Shown: positions 1 to 5,997, numbered from the stretch's first letter. The stretch is 5,997 nucleotides of DNA from an uncultured Lachnospiraceae bacterium (GCA_937915975.1 CALGGL010000184.1:1-5997), one strand, 5' to 3'. Numbers and translations are program-made. Notes: generated by a model from the sequence alone, not told the origin.

Positions 1-1
1 T

Positions 2-24
2 GTGAAATATATAAGTATTTTCAC
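2..24. repeat. Short inverted repeat GTGAAA-N11-TTTCAC upstream of the promoter
   Basis: GTGAAA at 2-7 is the reverse complement of TTTCAC at 19-24, separated by 11 mostly A/T bases. A related TGTGAATT occurs at 97-104, overlapping the -10 and start region. These could be halves of an operator for a metal-responsive repressor, but six-base arms in AT-rich DNA arise by chance and do not match a Zur box that I know. The whole stretch 1-159 contains no gene that I can support. Confidence 0.2.
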
Positions 25-68
25 TCACACCATACTGCGATAAACAGAAGTTTATATGCAGATGTGGC

Positions 69-97
69 TTGACATTGGGGGATGTATGGGGTAAAAT
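69..97 (+). promoter_or_regulatory. Sigma-A-type promoter of the metal transport operon
   Basis: A perfect -35 box TTGACA (69-74) is followed by a 17-base spacer and a -10 box TAAAAT (92-97, five of six consensus matches). Transcription would start near 103-105, giving an untranslated leader of about 55 bases before the ATG at 160. This suggests that the znuC-like gene heads its transcript, so a ZnuA gene, if upstream, need not be in the same transcript. No textbook Zur or MntR operator is obvious over the promoter. The spacer is unusually G-rich. The elements are seen directly; promoter activity is inferred. Confidence 0.72.
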
Positions 98-159
98 GTG
101 AATTTGAAAATGGTTTTTAATTTCATTTTTGGTTTAATTCGTAGTTTGGAGGATATATC

Positions 160-873
160 ATGGGTGAACTTATATGTAAGGATCTGACACTCGGATATGA
201 GAATAATGCGTTGATTGAAAACCTTAGCTTTGAGGTGAAAAAGGGAGATTATCTGTGTATAGTCGGAGAAAACGGAACAGGTAAGTCTACGCTTATGCGT
301 ACTATATTAAGGCTACAAAAGCCTATGTCCGGAAGCATAGAGTATTCGGATGGTTTAAAGAGTACCGAGATAGGATATCTGCCGCAGCAGACACTTGTGC
401 AGAGGGACTTTCCGGCTTCGGTTAAAGAGGTTGTTATATCAGGCTGTCAGGCAAAGACAGGTATCAGACCTTTTTATTCAAAAGAAGAAAAGGCACTTGC
501 TGCAAAAAATATGGAAAGACTTGGTATAGATAATCTTGCAAAAAGGTGCTACAGAGAGCTTTCGGGAGGACAGCAGCAGAGAGTGCTTCTGGCACGCGCA
601 CTTTGTGCGACCGAAAAGATGCTTCTTTTGGATGAACCGGTTTCAGGACTCGACCCTAAGGTAACTGCAGATATGTATAAGATGATTAAAAAGCTAAATG
701 ATGACGGAATTTCGATAATAATGATTTCACACGATATATATTCTGCTGTTAAGTATGCAAGTCATATACTTCATATAGGTAATGATACCTTTTTCGGAAC
801 GGTAGAGGAGTATAGGAAAACAAAGCTTGGTAAGCTCTATCTGGATGAGGAAGGAGGAAAGGATAATGCTTGA
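160..873 (+). CDS. znuC: Zinc/manganese-type ABC transporter ATP-binding protein (ZnuC-like)
   Basis: This 237-residue cytoplasmic ATPase would power uptake of a divalent metal through the adjoining permease. All hallmarks of an ABC ATPase are intact: Walker A GENGTGKST (36-44), Q-loop PQQ (75-77), signature LSGGQQQR (134-141), Walker B MLLLDEP (154-160), D-loop SGLD (162-165) and switch His191. Its length is normal for the ZnuC/MntB/AdcC family. The ATG at 160 is chosen because GGAGG (148-152) lies 7 bases upstream. The gene overlaps the permease by 8 bases, the arrangement expected for two subunits made in step. Family membership is secure. The metal is inferred from family resemblance and from the zinc-type permease next door, and manganese or iron cannot be excluded from sequence alone. 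No ZnuA-type binding protein is visible in the window. Confidence 0.93.
   Translation: MGELICKDLTLGYENNALIENLSFEVKKGDYLCIVGENGTGKSTLMRTILRLQKPMSGSIEYSDGLKSTEIGYLPQQTLVQRDFPASVKEVVISGCQAKTGIRPFYSKEEKALAAKNMERLGIDNLAKRCYRELSGGQQQRVLLARALCATEKMLLLDEPVSGLDPKVTADMYKMIKKLNDDGISIIMISHDIYSAVKYASHILHIGNDTFFGTVEEYRKTKLGKLYLDEEGGKDNA
853..857 (+). promoter_or_regulatory. Ribosome binding site that sets the permease start
   Basis: GGAGG lies inside the last codons of the znuC-like gene, 8 bases before the ATG at 866. It fixes the permease start there rather than at the in-frame GTG at 827, which would only add 13 polar residues copied from the znuC-overlapping frame. The arrangement implies translational coupling. 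Confidence 0.8.
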
Positions 874-1699
874 AACACTTTCATTTTATCTTAAGTTCTC
901 CTTTGTGCAGTATGCAATCATAGTAGGTGTACTTATAGCACTTTGTTCATCACTGCTCGGAGTAACACTTGTACTGAAAAGATTTTCATTTATAGGTGAC
1001 GGACTTTCACATGTGGCTTTTGGTGCCATGGCTATTGCTTCAATTTTGAATCTTACTGATGATATGCTTTTGGTATTGCCAATAACCGTTATATCAGCTA
1101 TACTTTTGCTATGGACAGGGCAAAATGCGAAGATAAAGGGTGATGCGGCGATTGCCATGATTTCCGTTGGCGCACTTGCTTTAGGATATCTTTTGATGAA
1201 TATTTTTTCCACATCAACGAATCTTTCAGGAGATGTATGTAGCACGCTCTTTGGTTCAACATCAATACTTACCTTAAGACCGTCGGAGGTATGGCTCTGC
1301 ATAATACTGTCCGTGGTTGTGGTATTGGCATTTATATATTTTTATAATAAAATATTTGCGGTAACCTTTGATGAAAGCTTTGCCAAAGCCGTAGGAACAA
1401 AGGCAAATGTTTATAATTTTATAATTGCCGTAATAATTGCGATAATAATTGTTCTTGCTATGAATCTTGTGGGTTCGCTCCTTGTTTCGGCACTTATTAT
1501 TTTTCCGGCACTTTCGGCTATGAGATTATTTAAAAGCTTTTTATCGGTAACGGTATGCTCTACGATATTTTCTGTGGTATGTGCACTACTTGGTATACTG
1601 ATATCCATAGTTTACGGAACACCGGTTGGATCCACGATTGTTGCGGTTGATATGGTTGGATTTTTTGTATTTACAATTATCGGAAAAATTAAATCATAA
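866..1699 (+). CDS. znuB: Zinc/manganese-type ABC transporter permease (ZnuB-like, ABC-3 family)
   Basis: This 277-residue integral membrane protein would form the metal channel with the ATPase just upstream. Most of its length is hydrophobic and shows about seven to nine membrane segments. Typical ABC-3 permease landmarks are visible: LGVTLVLKRFSFIGDGLSHVAFG near residues 32-54, GDAAIAMISVGALALG near 93-108, FDESFAKAVG near 171-180, and VGSLLVSALIIFPALSAMRL near 202-221. The first and last of these correspond to the family's conserved 'RRMSLIGDALSHA' and 'VG.LLVSALLI.PA' regions. The start at 866 has a clear ribosome binding site and overlaps the znuC-like stop in ATGCTTGA. The gene looks complete, with its stop 24 bases before the lipoprotein start. 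The family is secure; zinc is the likeliest substrate but is not proven. Confidence 0.92.
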   Translation: MLETLSFYLKFSFVQYAIIVGVLIALCSSLLGVTLVLKRFSFIGDGLSHVAFGAMAIASILNLTDDMLLVLPITVISAILLLWTGQNAKIKGDAAIAMISVGALALGYLLMNIFSTSTNLSGDVCSTLFGSTSILTLRPSEVWLCIILSVVVVLAFIYFYNKIFAVTFDESFAKAVGTKANVYNFIIAVIIAIIIVLAMNLVGSLLVSALIIFPALSAMRLFKSFLSVTVCSTIFSVVCALLGILISIVYGTPVGSTIVAVDMVGFFVFTIIGKIKS

Positions 1700-1723
1700 C
1701 AGTATAAGGAGATAGATATTATT

Positions 1724-2362
1724 ATGATCAAGATTAGAAAAAGGATAATGGCTGTAATTATTGCTGTTATGATTGTTGCTTCACTGTCGGCTTGCAAAAA
1801 GGCAGATAATACCGGAAAGAGGGACAGCTCGGGAACCGGAGTTTCAGATGTCCTTGATGAAGGAGTTTCAAAGGAAGAGGCAGATAAAGAAACGACTACC
1901 GAAGTAAAAACCGAAGAAACGACGGAAGCAACGGTTACATCTGAAGATACGACGGAAGAAGAAACCACCACCGAGGCCAAGGAGAATAATGATCCTAAGG
2001 AGGCAACGGTTATTCCTCCTGAAATAGATGTTGACCTTACGACTCTTTCAAGTACAATGGTTTACTCCGAGGTATATAATATGATGACCGAGCCGGATAC
2101 TTATCTCGGGAAAAATATTAAGATGGCGGGTAATTTTGCGGTATATATTGACGAGGAAACAGGTAAAATATATTATGCATGTATAATTCAGGATGCAACG
2201 GCGTGCTGTGCACAGGGTATTGAATTTGTACTTGCCGGAGATTACAGCTATCCTGAGGATTATCCTGAAGTAAATGATATTATTACGGTTACAGGAACCT
2301 TTTCAGCTTATGAAGAGGATGGCTGGGTTTATTATACCCTTCTTGATGCAAAGATGGAGTAA
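1724..2362 (+). CDS. Surface lipoprotein with Thr/Glu-rich linker and Cys-Cys C-terminal domain
   Basis: The protein has 212 residues. A basic start (KIRKR) leads into a hydrophobic signal and a lipobox LSAC ending at Cys24, so it is probably exported and lipid-anchored on the outer face of the membrane. Residues about 30-95 are a low-complexity linker rich in Thr and Glu, a spacer seen in many Clostridia surface proteins. Residues about 104-212 form a compact domain with alternating strands, including ACCAQGIEF with adjacent Cys161-Cys162, and IITVTGTFSAYEEDG. This pattern reminds me of OB-fold domains such as the C-terminal part of YcgQ/DUF1980 proteins, which are often encoded near zinc genes; that resemblance is from memory. 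AAGGAG (1706-1711) lies 12 bases before ATG 1724, rather far. An ATG at 1748 is possible but has only a 2-base gap from its AAGGA and would lose the basic residues. Operon position suggests an accessory role in metal handling, which is inference. Confidence 0.8.
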   Translation: MIKIRKRIMAVIIAVMIVASLSACKKADNTGKRDSSGTGVSDVLDEGVSKEEADKETTTEVKTEETTEATVTSEDTTEEETTTEAKENNDPKEATVIPPEIDVDLTTLSSTMVYSEVYNMMTEPDTYLGKNIKMAGNFAVYIDEETGKIYYACIIQDATACCAQGIEFVLAGDYSYPEDYPEVNDIITVTGTFSAYEEDGWVYYTLLDAKME

Positions 2363-2404
2363 TCCTTAAGTGTCAAAATTAATTTCAAAATGTAGGATTT
2401 TGTT

Positions 2405-3451
2405 ATGAATAATGCTTTTATCGAAAAAAGAAAGATAAGAAAATATATGGCTGTATTAATTGTTTTAATACAGCTTATATTATTATGCGGTTCTTTTACG
2501 ACAAAAGCTGCCCAATATGAGAAAATCAGGTCTATGGATGATTTTTATGTTAAGCTGTCCAACCAGATTTTTTCTCACGAGGTAGATAAATATTATGAAG
2601 TGCCCGATTATGATATTGTAAAAACCATAATGAGTATGAGTATGGAGGACTATGAGTACCATTATGATGAAAATAATCCGCTTATAAGCGGATGTTATCT
2701 TTCACATTACATAACTTATATGAATTTATATTACAGAAACGGTAATCTCAGGGTAGTAATTCAGTTTAAGTATTCCAAGTCGGAAATGGATGAGCATTTT
2801 GCCATGATGAGTGAGCTTTCCAAAGAGCTTAAATGTGATACTGATTATGATACGGTTCAAAATGTACACGATTATCTGATAAAAAACTTTGAATATGACA
2901 AGAAGACCATATACGTTAATCATACGGATATCGATGGATTTAAGGATAACCAAATGGTCTGCAGCGGTTACAGTCTTGCGGCATATTATCTGCTTAATGC
3001 GGTTGGAATTCCGACAAGAGTTATTACCGGATATGGCGGAGTCGGAACCTCCGATGAAAGAAATCATATGTGGAATATGGTTGAGCTTGACGGCAAATGG
3101 TATAACATGGATATTACATGGGATGATACCAATGGAAAAAGGCCTACCTATAATTATTTTTTAAAAAGTGATGATGATTTTACGGAGCATATCAGATTGG
3201 GGAAATATGATATAGCTTATTTTTCCACCATAGTAGCAAAAAAATCATATAAGCTTCCCGCAAAGCTTAAACTTGGAGAGTTTGGCTGGTATGTGTTTAT
3301 GGTTGCGGTGTTATTATCGGGAATGTTTATATCTTCGGTGATTATTAATAAGAAACGCAGGAAAAAAGAAAAAGAGGTTTACAGAATAATCAGTGCAAAG
3401 CCTATGAATGAAGAATTTGATATGACCGGATACACGGATAAGGAACAATAA
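2405..3451 (+). CDS. Membrane-anchored transglutaminase-like superfamily protein
   Basis: The protein has 348 residues. Residues 14-34 form a signal segment after a basic start (EKRKIRK), with possible cleavage near TKA-AQ (35-36). The core, about 145-255, matches the transglutaminase-like fold: DTVQNVHDYLIKNFEYD, then Cys186 in MVCSGYS, His221 in HMWN and Asp236 in YNMDITWDD, an apparently complete Cys-His-Asp triad. A membrane helix (about 293-314) precedes a basic cytoplasmic tail (KKRRKKEKE), so the catalytic domain should sit outside the cell. Bacterial members include cysteine proteases and cross-linking or peptide-cleaving enzymes; the substrate cannot be told here. The start at 2405 has a weak AGGA (2394-2397) 7 bases upstream. 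It follows the lipoprotein by 42 bases with no obvious terminator between them, so co-transcription with the metal genes is likely. Any functional link to the transporter is inference. Confidence 0.88.
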   Translation: MNNAFIEKRKIRKYMAVLIVLIQLILLCGSFTTKAAQYEKIRSMDDFYVKLSNQIFSHEVDKYYEVPDYDIVKTIMSMSMEDYEYHYDENNPLISGCYLSHYITYMNLYYRNGNLRVVIQFKYSKSEMDEHFAMMSELSKELKCDTDYDTVQNVHDYLIKNFEYDKKTIYVNHTDIDGFKDNQMVCSGYSLAAYYLLNAVGIPTRVITGYGGVGTSDERNHMWNMVELDGKWYNMDITWDDTNGKRPTYNYFLKSDDDFTEHIRLGKYDIAYFSTIVAKKSYKLPAKLKLGEFGWYVFMVAVLLSGMFISSVIINKKRRKKEKEVYRIISAKPMNEEFDMTGYTDKEQ

Positions 3452-3453
3452 GT

Positions 3454-4401
3454 TTATAGCGAAGCCTTCATTATCTTTTTGTTTTCATACATAATACTGT
3501 CTGCCTGACGAATAGCTTCTACAGGATTGATATAGTTTTTATTGTTGACATATATGTAACCGCAGGCAGCGGATACCTTAAACGGAAAGCTTCCGTCGGC
3601 ATCTACGGCTTCCAGCTTTTCTTTAAATTCATCAACGAGTTTTTTTGCGTTTTCCTCTTTAACAAATACACAGGCAACAAATTCGTCACCGCCCCATCTT
3701 GAGGCAAAACCTTTTTCAGCAAAAGTGTTCATAATATTTTCAGCAGTCATCTTAAGAAGCTTGTCACCGGTTTCGTGTCCGAATTTATCATTTGCAAGTT
3801 TCAGATTATTTACATCGATAAAAACCATGGTGTATTCTTTAATGCCCTTTTCTTCCATTTCCTCAATCTGCTTATAGCAGGAAGCACGGTTTGGCATACC
3901 GGTAAGTGCATCCTTGTAGGCGAGCAAAAGCAGCTGTTCTTTTTCGATTTTAGAAGTATACTGCTCTGTTGAAAACGAGATAAGGTATATCACAAGAGAA
4001 AGCGCAATAACAAGGATTGCCAGTGAGCTTAAGCCATGGGTTGTAAACCAGGATTTTTTCATAAGGAATTTGGTTACGTTAAATCTGACAAGCTCAAATA
4101 TTCCGCAAAGCATGGATATCAATATTCCGTATCTTAAGATATAGATGTAATTATTGCTCTTATTCTTTGTTCCGAGGAATATGGCAAAAATAAGAGTAAC
4201 CAGTAATATGCCTGCCAAAAGGTGGAGGCTCTTAAGCATATCGGAATAATTTCTTTCCATAGGTGAAAGCTCTATTGCAGTTGCAATTATATAATATAAA
4301 AGATAAATGAAAGACACTGCTGTTACCATTTTTTGGACAAAAGGTACATCAACAACATAATAGATATGATAGACACAAGACAAGACGAAAATCGCGAGCA
4401 A
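3454..4401 (-). CDS. Membrane diguanylate cyclase (GGDEF), probably truncated at its N-terminus
   Basis: GGDEF enzymes make the second messenger cyclic di-GMP from two GTP. The open frame gives 315 residues. About four membrane segments (roughly 25-43, 57-77, 85-104, 123-145) form a sensor region. The catalytic domain follows: DALTGMPNR (164-172), FIDVNNLKLANDKFGHETGD (194-213) and an intact RWGGDEF (235-241), so the active site looks functional. The usual RxxD product-inhibition site, five residues before GGDEF, is absent (AEKG at 228-231). The listed start is a TTG without a ribosome binding site, and the frame stays open only to a stop at 4414-4416. The first residues already look like the middle of a membrane region, so the true 5' end has probably been cut away by the compositional junction. 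The C-terminus is complete and the gene converges on the transglutaminase-like gene with a 2-base gap. Confidence 0.85.
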   Translation of the reverse strand: MLAIFVLSCVYHIYYVVDVPFVQKMVTAVSFIYLLYYIIATAIELSPMERNYSDMLKSLHLLAGILLVTLIFAIFLGTKNKSNNYIYILRYGILISMLCGIFELVRFNVTKFLMKKSWFTTHGLSSLAILVIALSLVIYLISFSTEQYTSKIEKEQLLLLAYKDALTGMPNRASCYKQIEEMEEKGIKEYTMVFIDVNNLKLANDKFGHETGDKLLKMTAENIMNTFAEKGFASRWGGDEFVACVFVKEENAKKLVDEFKEKLEAVDADGSFPFKVSAACGYIYVNNKNYINPVEAIRQADSIMYENKKIMKASL

Positions 4402-4416
4402 ATGATAATTTTTTTA
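4300..4416. other. Probable junction between two DNAs of different origin
   Basis: This short interval is open on both strands: the minus GGDEF frame runs up to a stop at 4414-4416, and the plus frame of the AT-rich gene runs from a stop at 4297-4299. Neither gene has an ATG with a ribosome binding site here. Left of it, composition and codon choice match the metal operon. From about 4402 rightward the DNA becomes strikingly AT-rich with codons such as TTA, ATA, AAT and AAA. There is no room for two promoters and two leaders between the head-to-head genes. I infer a join inside this interval, as an assembly chimera or a genuine recombination/insertion point. The exact base cannot be placed by eye, and no target-site repeat or transposon end was found. 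Confidence 0.6.
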
Positions 4417-5883
4417 AAAATTTTTTGTGACGATTTAAATATGCGATTAAAGGACAAAAATTATATAAAAAATAATAAAGATATAAAAGAGCCAGAAATG
4501 CCAGTGATGGAACGAATAAATAAAACATTAATAAATTTATTACAATTAAAGCCGAGTGTAATTAGTAGATATGGTAGTGAATTATTGGACAAAATTTGGG
4601 ATTTAAATGACGATATGAATGATTATATCCCACCTGAGGAAATTTTGAATCAACCGAAGGATAAAAGATTAACACCGGCTGAATTGATGAAATATTTTTT
4701 GAAGTTATTTTTCGGGAATAAAAATAATGTCGAAGAATTATTAAATGATAAAGTTATTATTATCGATGAAGAAAAAAGAAAAATTAATATTAATGAAGAA
4801 AAATGTAAAGAAATAGGGAAAAATGTGGAGAATAAATATATAAATGAAAATAATTTATTAAATAATTTAATGATAATAAAAATACTATCATATACAAATT
4901 CAGAAATGTTTTATACAAATATAAGTAGTTTATTAATGACTTTGGATAATAGTGTCATTAAATTTTATAAAGCTTTATCCTTATTTTCTTTCTCGTTATG
5001 GACATTATCAAATAAAAAGGACAATTTAATCAAAAGTATATTATACATTATAGGCGGTGTATTAAAAGACTTTTGTCGTTCGTTATTTAAGACTGAAAAT
5101 GTTGATATTAATAAATTAATATACTTTAAAGAAAAGCCAAAGGAAGAACATTTTTTTAAAGATATTATATTACCTGAGAAATCTGTTTATTTAATCAAAA
5201 AATTTTTGTTATTGAATATGACTAATTTCATCGCGGTTTTCTTGTCGGGATATGATGCTAATAAATGCTTCGATATACAAGATGGGAATTACTGGGATGA
5301 ATATTATGGACTAATTCTTAGATTAAAAGACCCGAAATTAACCGAAAAAGAAAAAGATGATATTCCAAGGATGATACCCCTAAGTTTAGATATGAAATGC
5401 GTTGTCATGTTGTTCATTACTGATTTCTTGTTTTTCTTTTGTACACATTTTTGCGATGTTAATAATAGCAATGATAAAAAAGCATTAAGCTCAAGTTTCA
5501 GTAATTTCGATAATTTCTTGTTTCTTGGGGAATATATGGTAATTAATAGTAATTATAATATATTAACATTTTTTGAAAAAAATGTGGGATATATTAGGTT
5601 TGGACCATTACAAACAGAGAAAATGGAATATGAAATGAAAGATAATTTTAATACATATGGATTATTCTTTATTTTCTTCTCTCTTTTACAAGAAAAAAAA
5701 GTTCCTTTGATTATTCAAAAAAAGGCTTATGTTAATGTAATGAATCAATATGTTAAAGTTGTTCTTAAAGAGGCGAAAGATTTTGGTATTCAAGAAAAAA
5801 GTAATGCTTTAATGAAATATTTCATTGATGAATTACAAAAAAATAAACTAATAGATTTAAATGAAAGTGAATTGAATATTTAA
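4333..5883 (+). CDS. Unrecognised AT-rich 516-residue protein, probably 5'-truncated
   Basis: I do not recognise this protein. The frame is long, uninterrupted and rich in Asn, Lys, Ile, Leu and Phe, and looks helical throughout. Features visible are a charged N-terminal part with NYIKNNKDIKEPEMPVMERI (43-62), an acidic/Lys-rich stretch about 133-175, and hydrophobic helices near 211-226, 289-305, 357-375 and 441-452. The segment near 357-375 ends in FFFCTHFC and could be a membrane helix or a buried core helix. No signal peptide, nucleotide-binding loop or catalytic motif stands out. The listed start at 4333 is a TTG without a ribosome binding site; ATG 4366 (residue 12) and ATG 4402 (residue 24) also lack one. 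The natural start may have been lost at the junction, and the first 20 or so codons may not belong to the gene. Composition sets it apart from every neighbour. It could come from an AT-rich bacterium, a large DNA virus or a protist; none is proven. Confidence 0.6.
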   Translation: MDKRYINNIIDMIDTRQDENREQMIIFLKIFCDDLNMRLKDKNYIKNNKDIKEPEMPVMERINKTLINLLQLKPSVISRYGSELLDKIWDLNDDMNDYIPPEEILNQPKDKRLTPAELMKYFLKLFFGNKNNVEELLNDKVIIIDEEKRKININEEKCKEIGKNVENKYINENNLLNNLMIIKILSYTNSEMFYTNISSLLMTLDNSVIKFYKALSLFSFSLWTLSNKKDNLIKSILYIIGGVLKDFCRSLFKTENVDINKLIYFKEKPKEEHFFKDIILPEKSVYLIKKFLLLNMTNFIAVFLSGYDANKCFDIQDGNYWDEYYGLILRLKDPKLTEKEKDDIPRMIPLSLDMKCVVMLFITDFLFFFCTHFCDVNNSNDKKALSSSFSNFDNFLFLGEYMVINSNYNILTFFEKNVGYIRFGPLQTEKMEYEMKDNFNTYGLFFIFFSLLQEKKVPLIIQKKAYVNVMNQYVKVVLKEAKDFGIQEKSNALMKYFIDELQKNKLIDLNESELNI

Positions 5884-5933
5884 ATTTAATTTTAATTTAT
5901 ATATATTATATTATTTAAATCAAAATTAAGTTT
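5882..5933 (+). repeat. Long A/T-only imperfect palindrome directly after the AT-rich gene
   Basis: Bases 5882-5899 can pair with 5916-5933 around a 16-base loop, about 18 pairs with one A-C mismatch (5894/5921) and one G-U pair (5885/5930). It begins inside the stop codon of the AT-rich gene, so it is well placed to act as a transcript-end hairpin. It is not a classical bacterial terminator: the stem has no G-C pairs and no clean T-run follows. Mimivirus-type viruses are known to end transcripts at AT-rich hairpins just after stop codons, which makes that origin worth testing. In DNA this AT-rich some pairing is expected by chance. Confidence 0.45.
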
Positions 5934-5946
5934 ATATAAAATATAT

Positions 5947-5988
5947 GGGGATTGGGGATTGGGGATTGGGGAATGGGGATTGGGGATT
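5947..5988 (+). repeat. Tandem array of the heptamer GGGGATT (six copies)
   Basis: Six head-to-tail 7-base units run from 5947 to 5988. Units 1-3, 5 and 6 are GGGGATT and unit 4 is GGGGAAT. Six runs of four G spaced by three bases make the plus strand a strong candidate for a G-quadruplex. The array is a sharp island of G in very AT-rich DNA. Related CCCCAAT/GGGGATT heptamers are familiar as intergenic short tandem repeats in cyanobacteria, and G-rich repeats also form telomeres in ciliates (GGGGTT), but the unit here matches no telomere that I know. The array breaks down into GAGCCCAAT just before the window ends. Confidence 0.93.
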
Positions 5989-5997
5989 GAGCCCAAT
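5979..5997. repeat. Small inverted repeat closing the heptamer array
   Basis: ATTGGG (5979-5984) can pair with CCCAAT (5992-5997) around a 7-base loop. The pairing may continue past the window edge, where a C-rich mirror of the array would make a large fold-back. Only six base pairs are visible, so this is a weak call. Confidence 0.35.

Noticed and set aside
827..865. A longer permease starting with the in-frame GTG at 827
   Set aside because: The extra 13 residues are polar, overlap the znuC coding end and lack a ribosome binding site, whereas ATG 866 has GGAGG 8 bases upstream.
886..1302. Open frame on the minus strand inside the permease gene
   Set aside because: It lies opposite a clear ABC-3 permease, has no ribosome binding site and its product shows no recognisable domain, so it is a shadow frame.
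1612..1980. Minus-strand frame opposite the lipoprotein, giving a Ser/Val-rich product
   Set aside because: The Ser/Val repeats are the complement of the Thr/Glu linker codons of the lipoprotein; there is no independent sign of coding.
2726..3164. Shadow frames on both strands inside the transglutaminase-like gene
   Set aside because: The gene in the main frame has an intact catalytic triad; the other frames lack start signals and domains.
3437..3480. Possible terminator between the convergent genes (GATAAGG paired with CCTTCATTATC, then TTTTT)
   Set aside because: Only about seven pairs form and a 4-base bulge interrupts them, all inside coding sequence; too weak to call a terminator.
4333..5883. 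Transposase, phage or known defence protein
   Set aside because: No DDE, HUH, recombinase, helicase or nuclease motif is visible, and no terminal inverted repeats or target duplication flank it.
5947..5988. CRISPR array
   Set aside because: The units are 7 bases with no spacers, so this is a simple tandem repeat.
4300..5997. Ciliate DNA, because of the AT-richness and the GGGG-containing repeats
   Set aside because: There are no in-frame TAA or TAG codons across about 500 codons, whereas many ciliate codes would show them as Gln; the repeat unit also differs from GGGGTT.

Overview
The window joins two kinds of DNA. Positions 1 to about 4330 look like ordinary chromosome from an AT-leaning, low-GC Gram-positive bacterium, most likely a Clostridia/Lachnospiraceae member. 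The reasons are strong GGAGG ribosome binding sites, a consensus sigma-A-type promoter, a lipoprotein with a Thr/Glu-rich linker and a surface transglutaminase-like protein. Positions from about 4400 to 5997 are far more AT-rich (8/60 G+C at 4861-4920 and 11/60 at 5101-5160, against 34/60 at 541-600 and 21/60 at 3601-3660). They also differ in codon style and carry one long protein I do not recognise. I assign no organism to this part.

Layout: a good promoter (69-97) drives a tight forward operon. It encodes a zinc/manganese-type ABC transporter ATPase (160-873, znuC-like) and its membrane permease (866-1699, znuB-like, 8-bp overlap). A lipoprotein with a Cys-Cys-containing C-terminal domain follows (1724-2362), then a membrane-anchored transglutaminase-like protein (2405-3451). 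No substrate-binding protein (ZnuA) is present; it may lie upstream of the window or elsewhere. A GGDEF diguanylate cyclase runs on the opposite strand (3454-4401) and converges on the operon with only 2 bases between the stop codons.

The GGDEF gene and the AT-rich forward gene (4333-5883) face head to head and overlap at their 5' ends. Neither has a convincing start codon or ribosome binding site. The simplest reading is that both are truncated by a join lying somewhere in 4300-4416, either an assembly chimera or a real recombination/insertion. After the AT-rich gene come a long A/T-only imperfect palindrome (5882-5933) and six tandem copies of a GGGGATT heptamer (5947-5988) at the window's end, a kind of place where assemblies often break.

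Functionally, the first two genes import a divalent metal, probably zinc, and the lipoprotein may be an accessory at the cell surface. The transglutaminase-like protein is probably co-transcribed, but its link to metal is unproven. I see no convincing new multi-gene system. The points most worth following are the abrupt compositional junction, the unrecognised AT-rich protein with its 3' palindrome and heptamer array, and the Cys-Cys lipoprotein in the metal operon.
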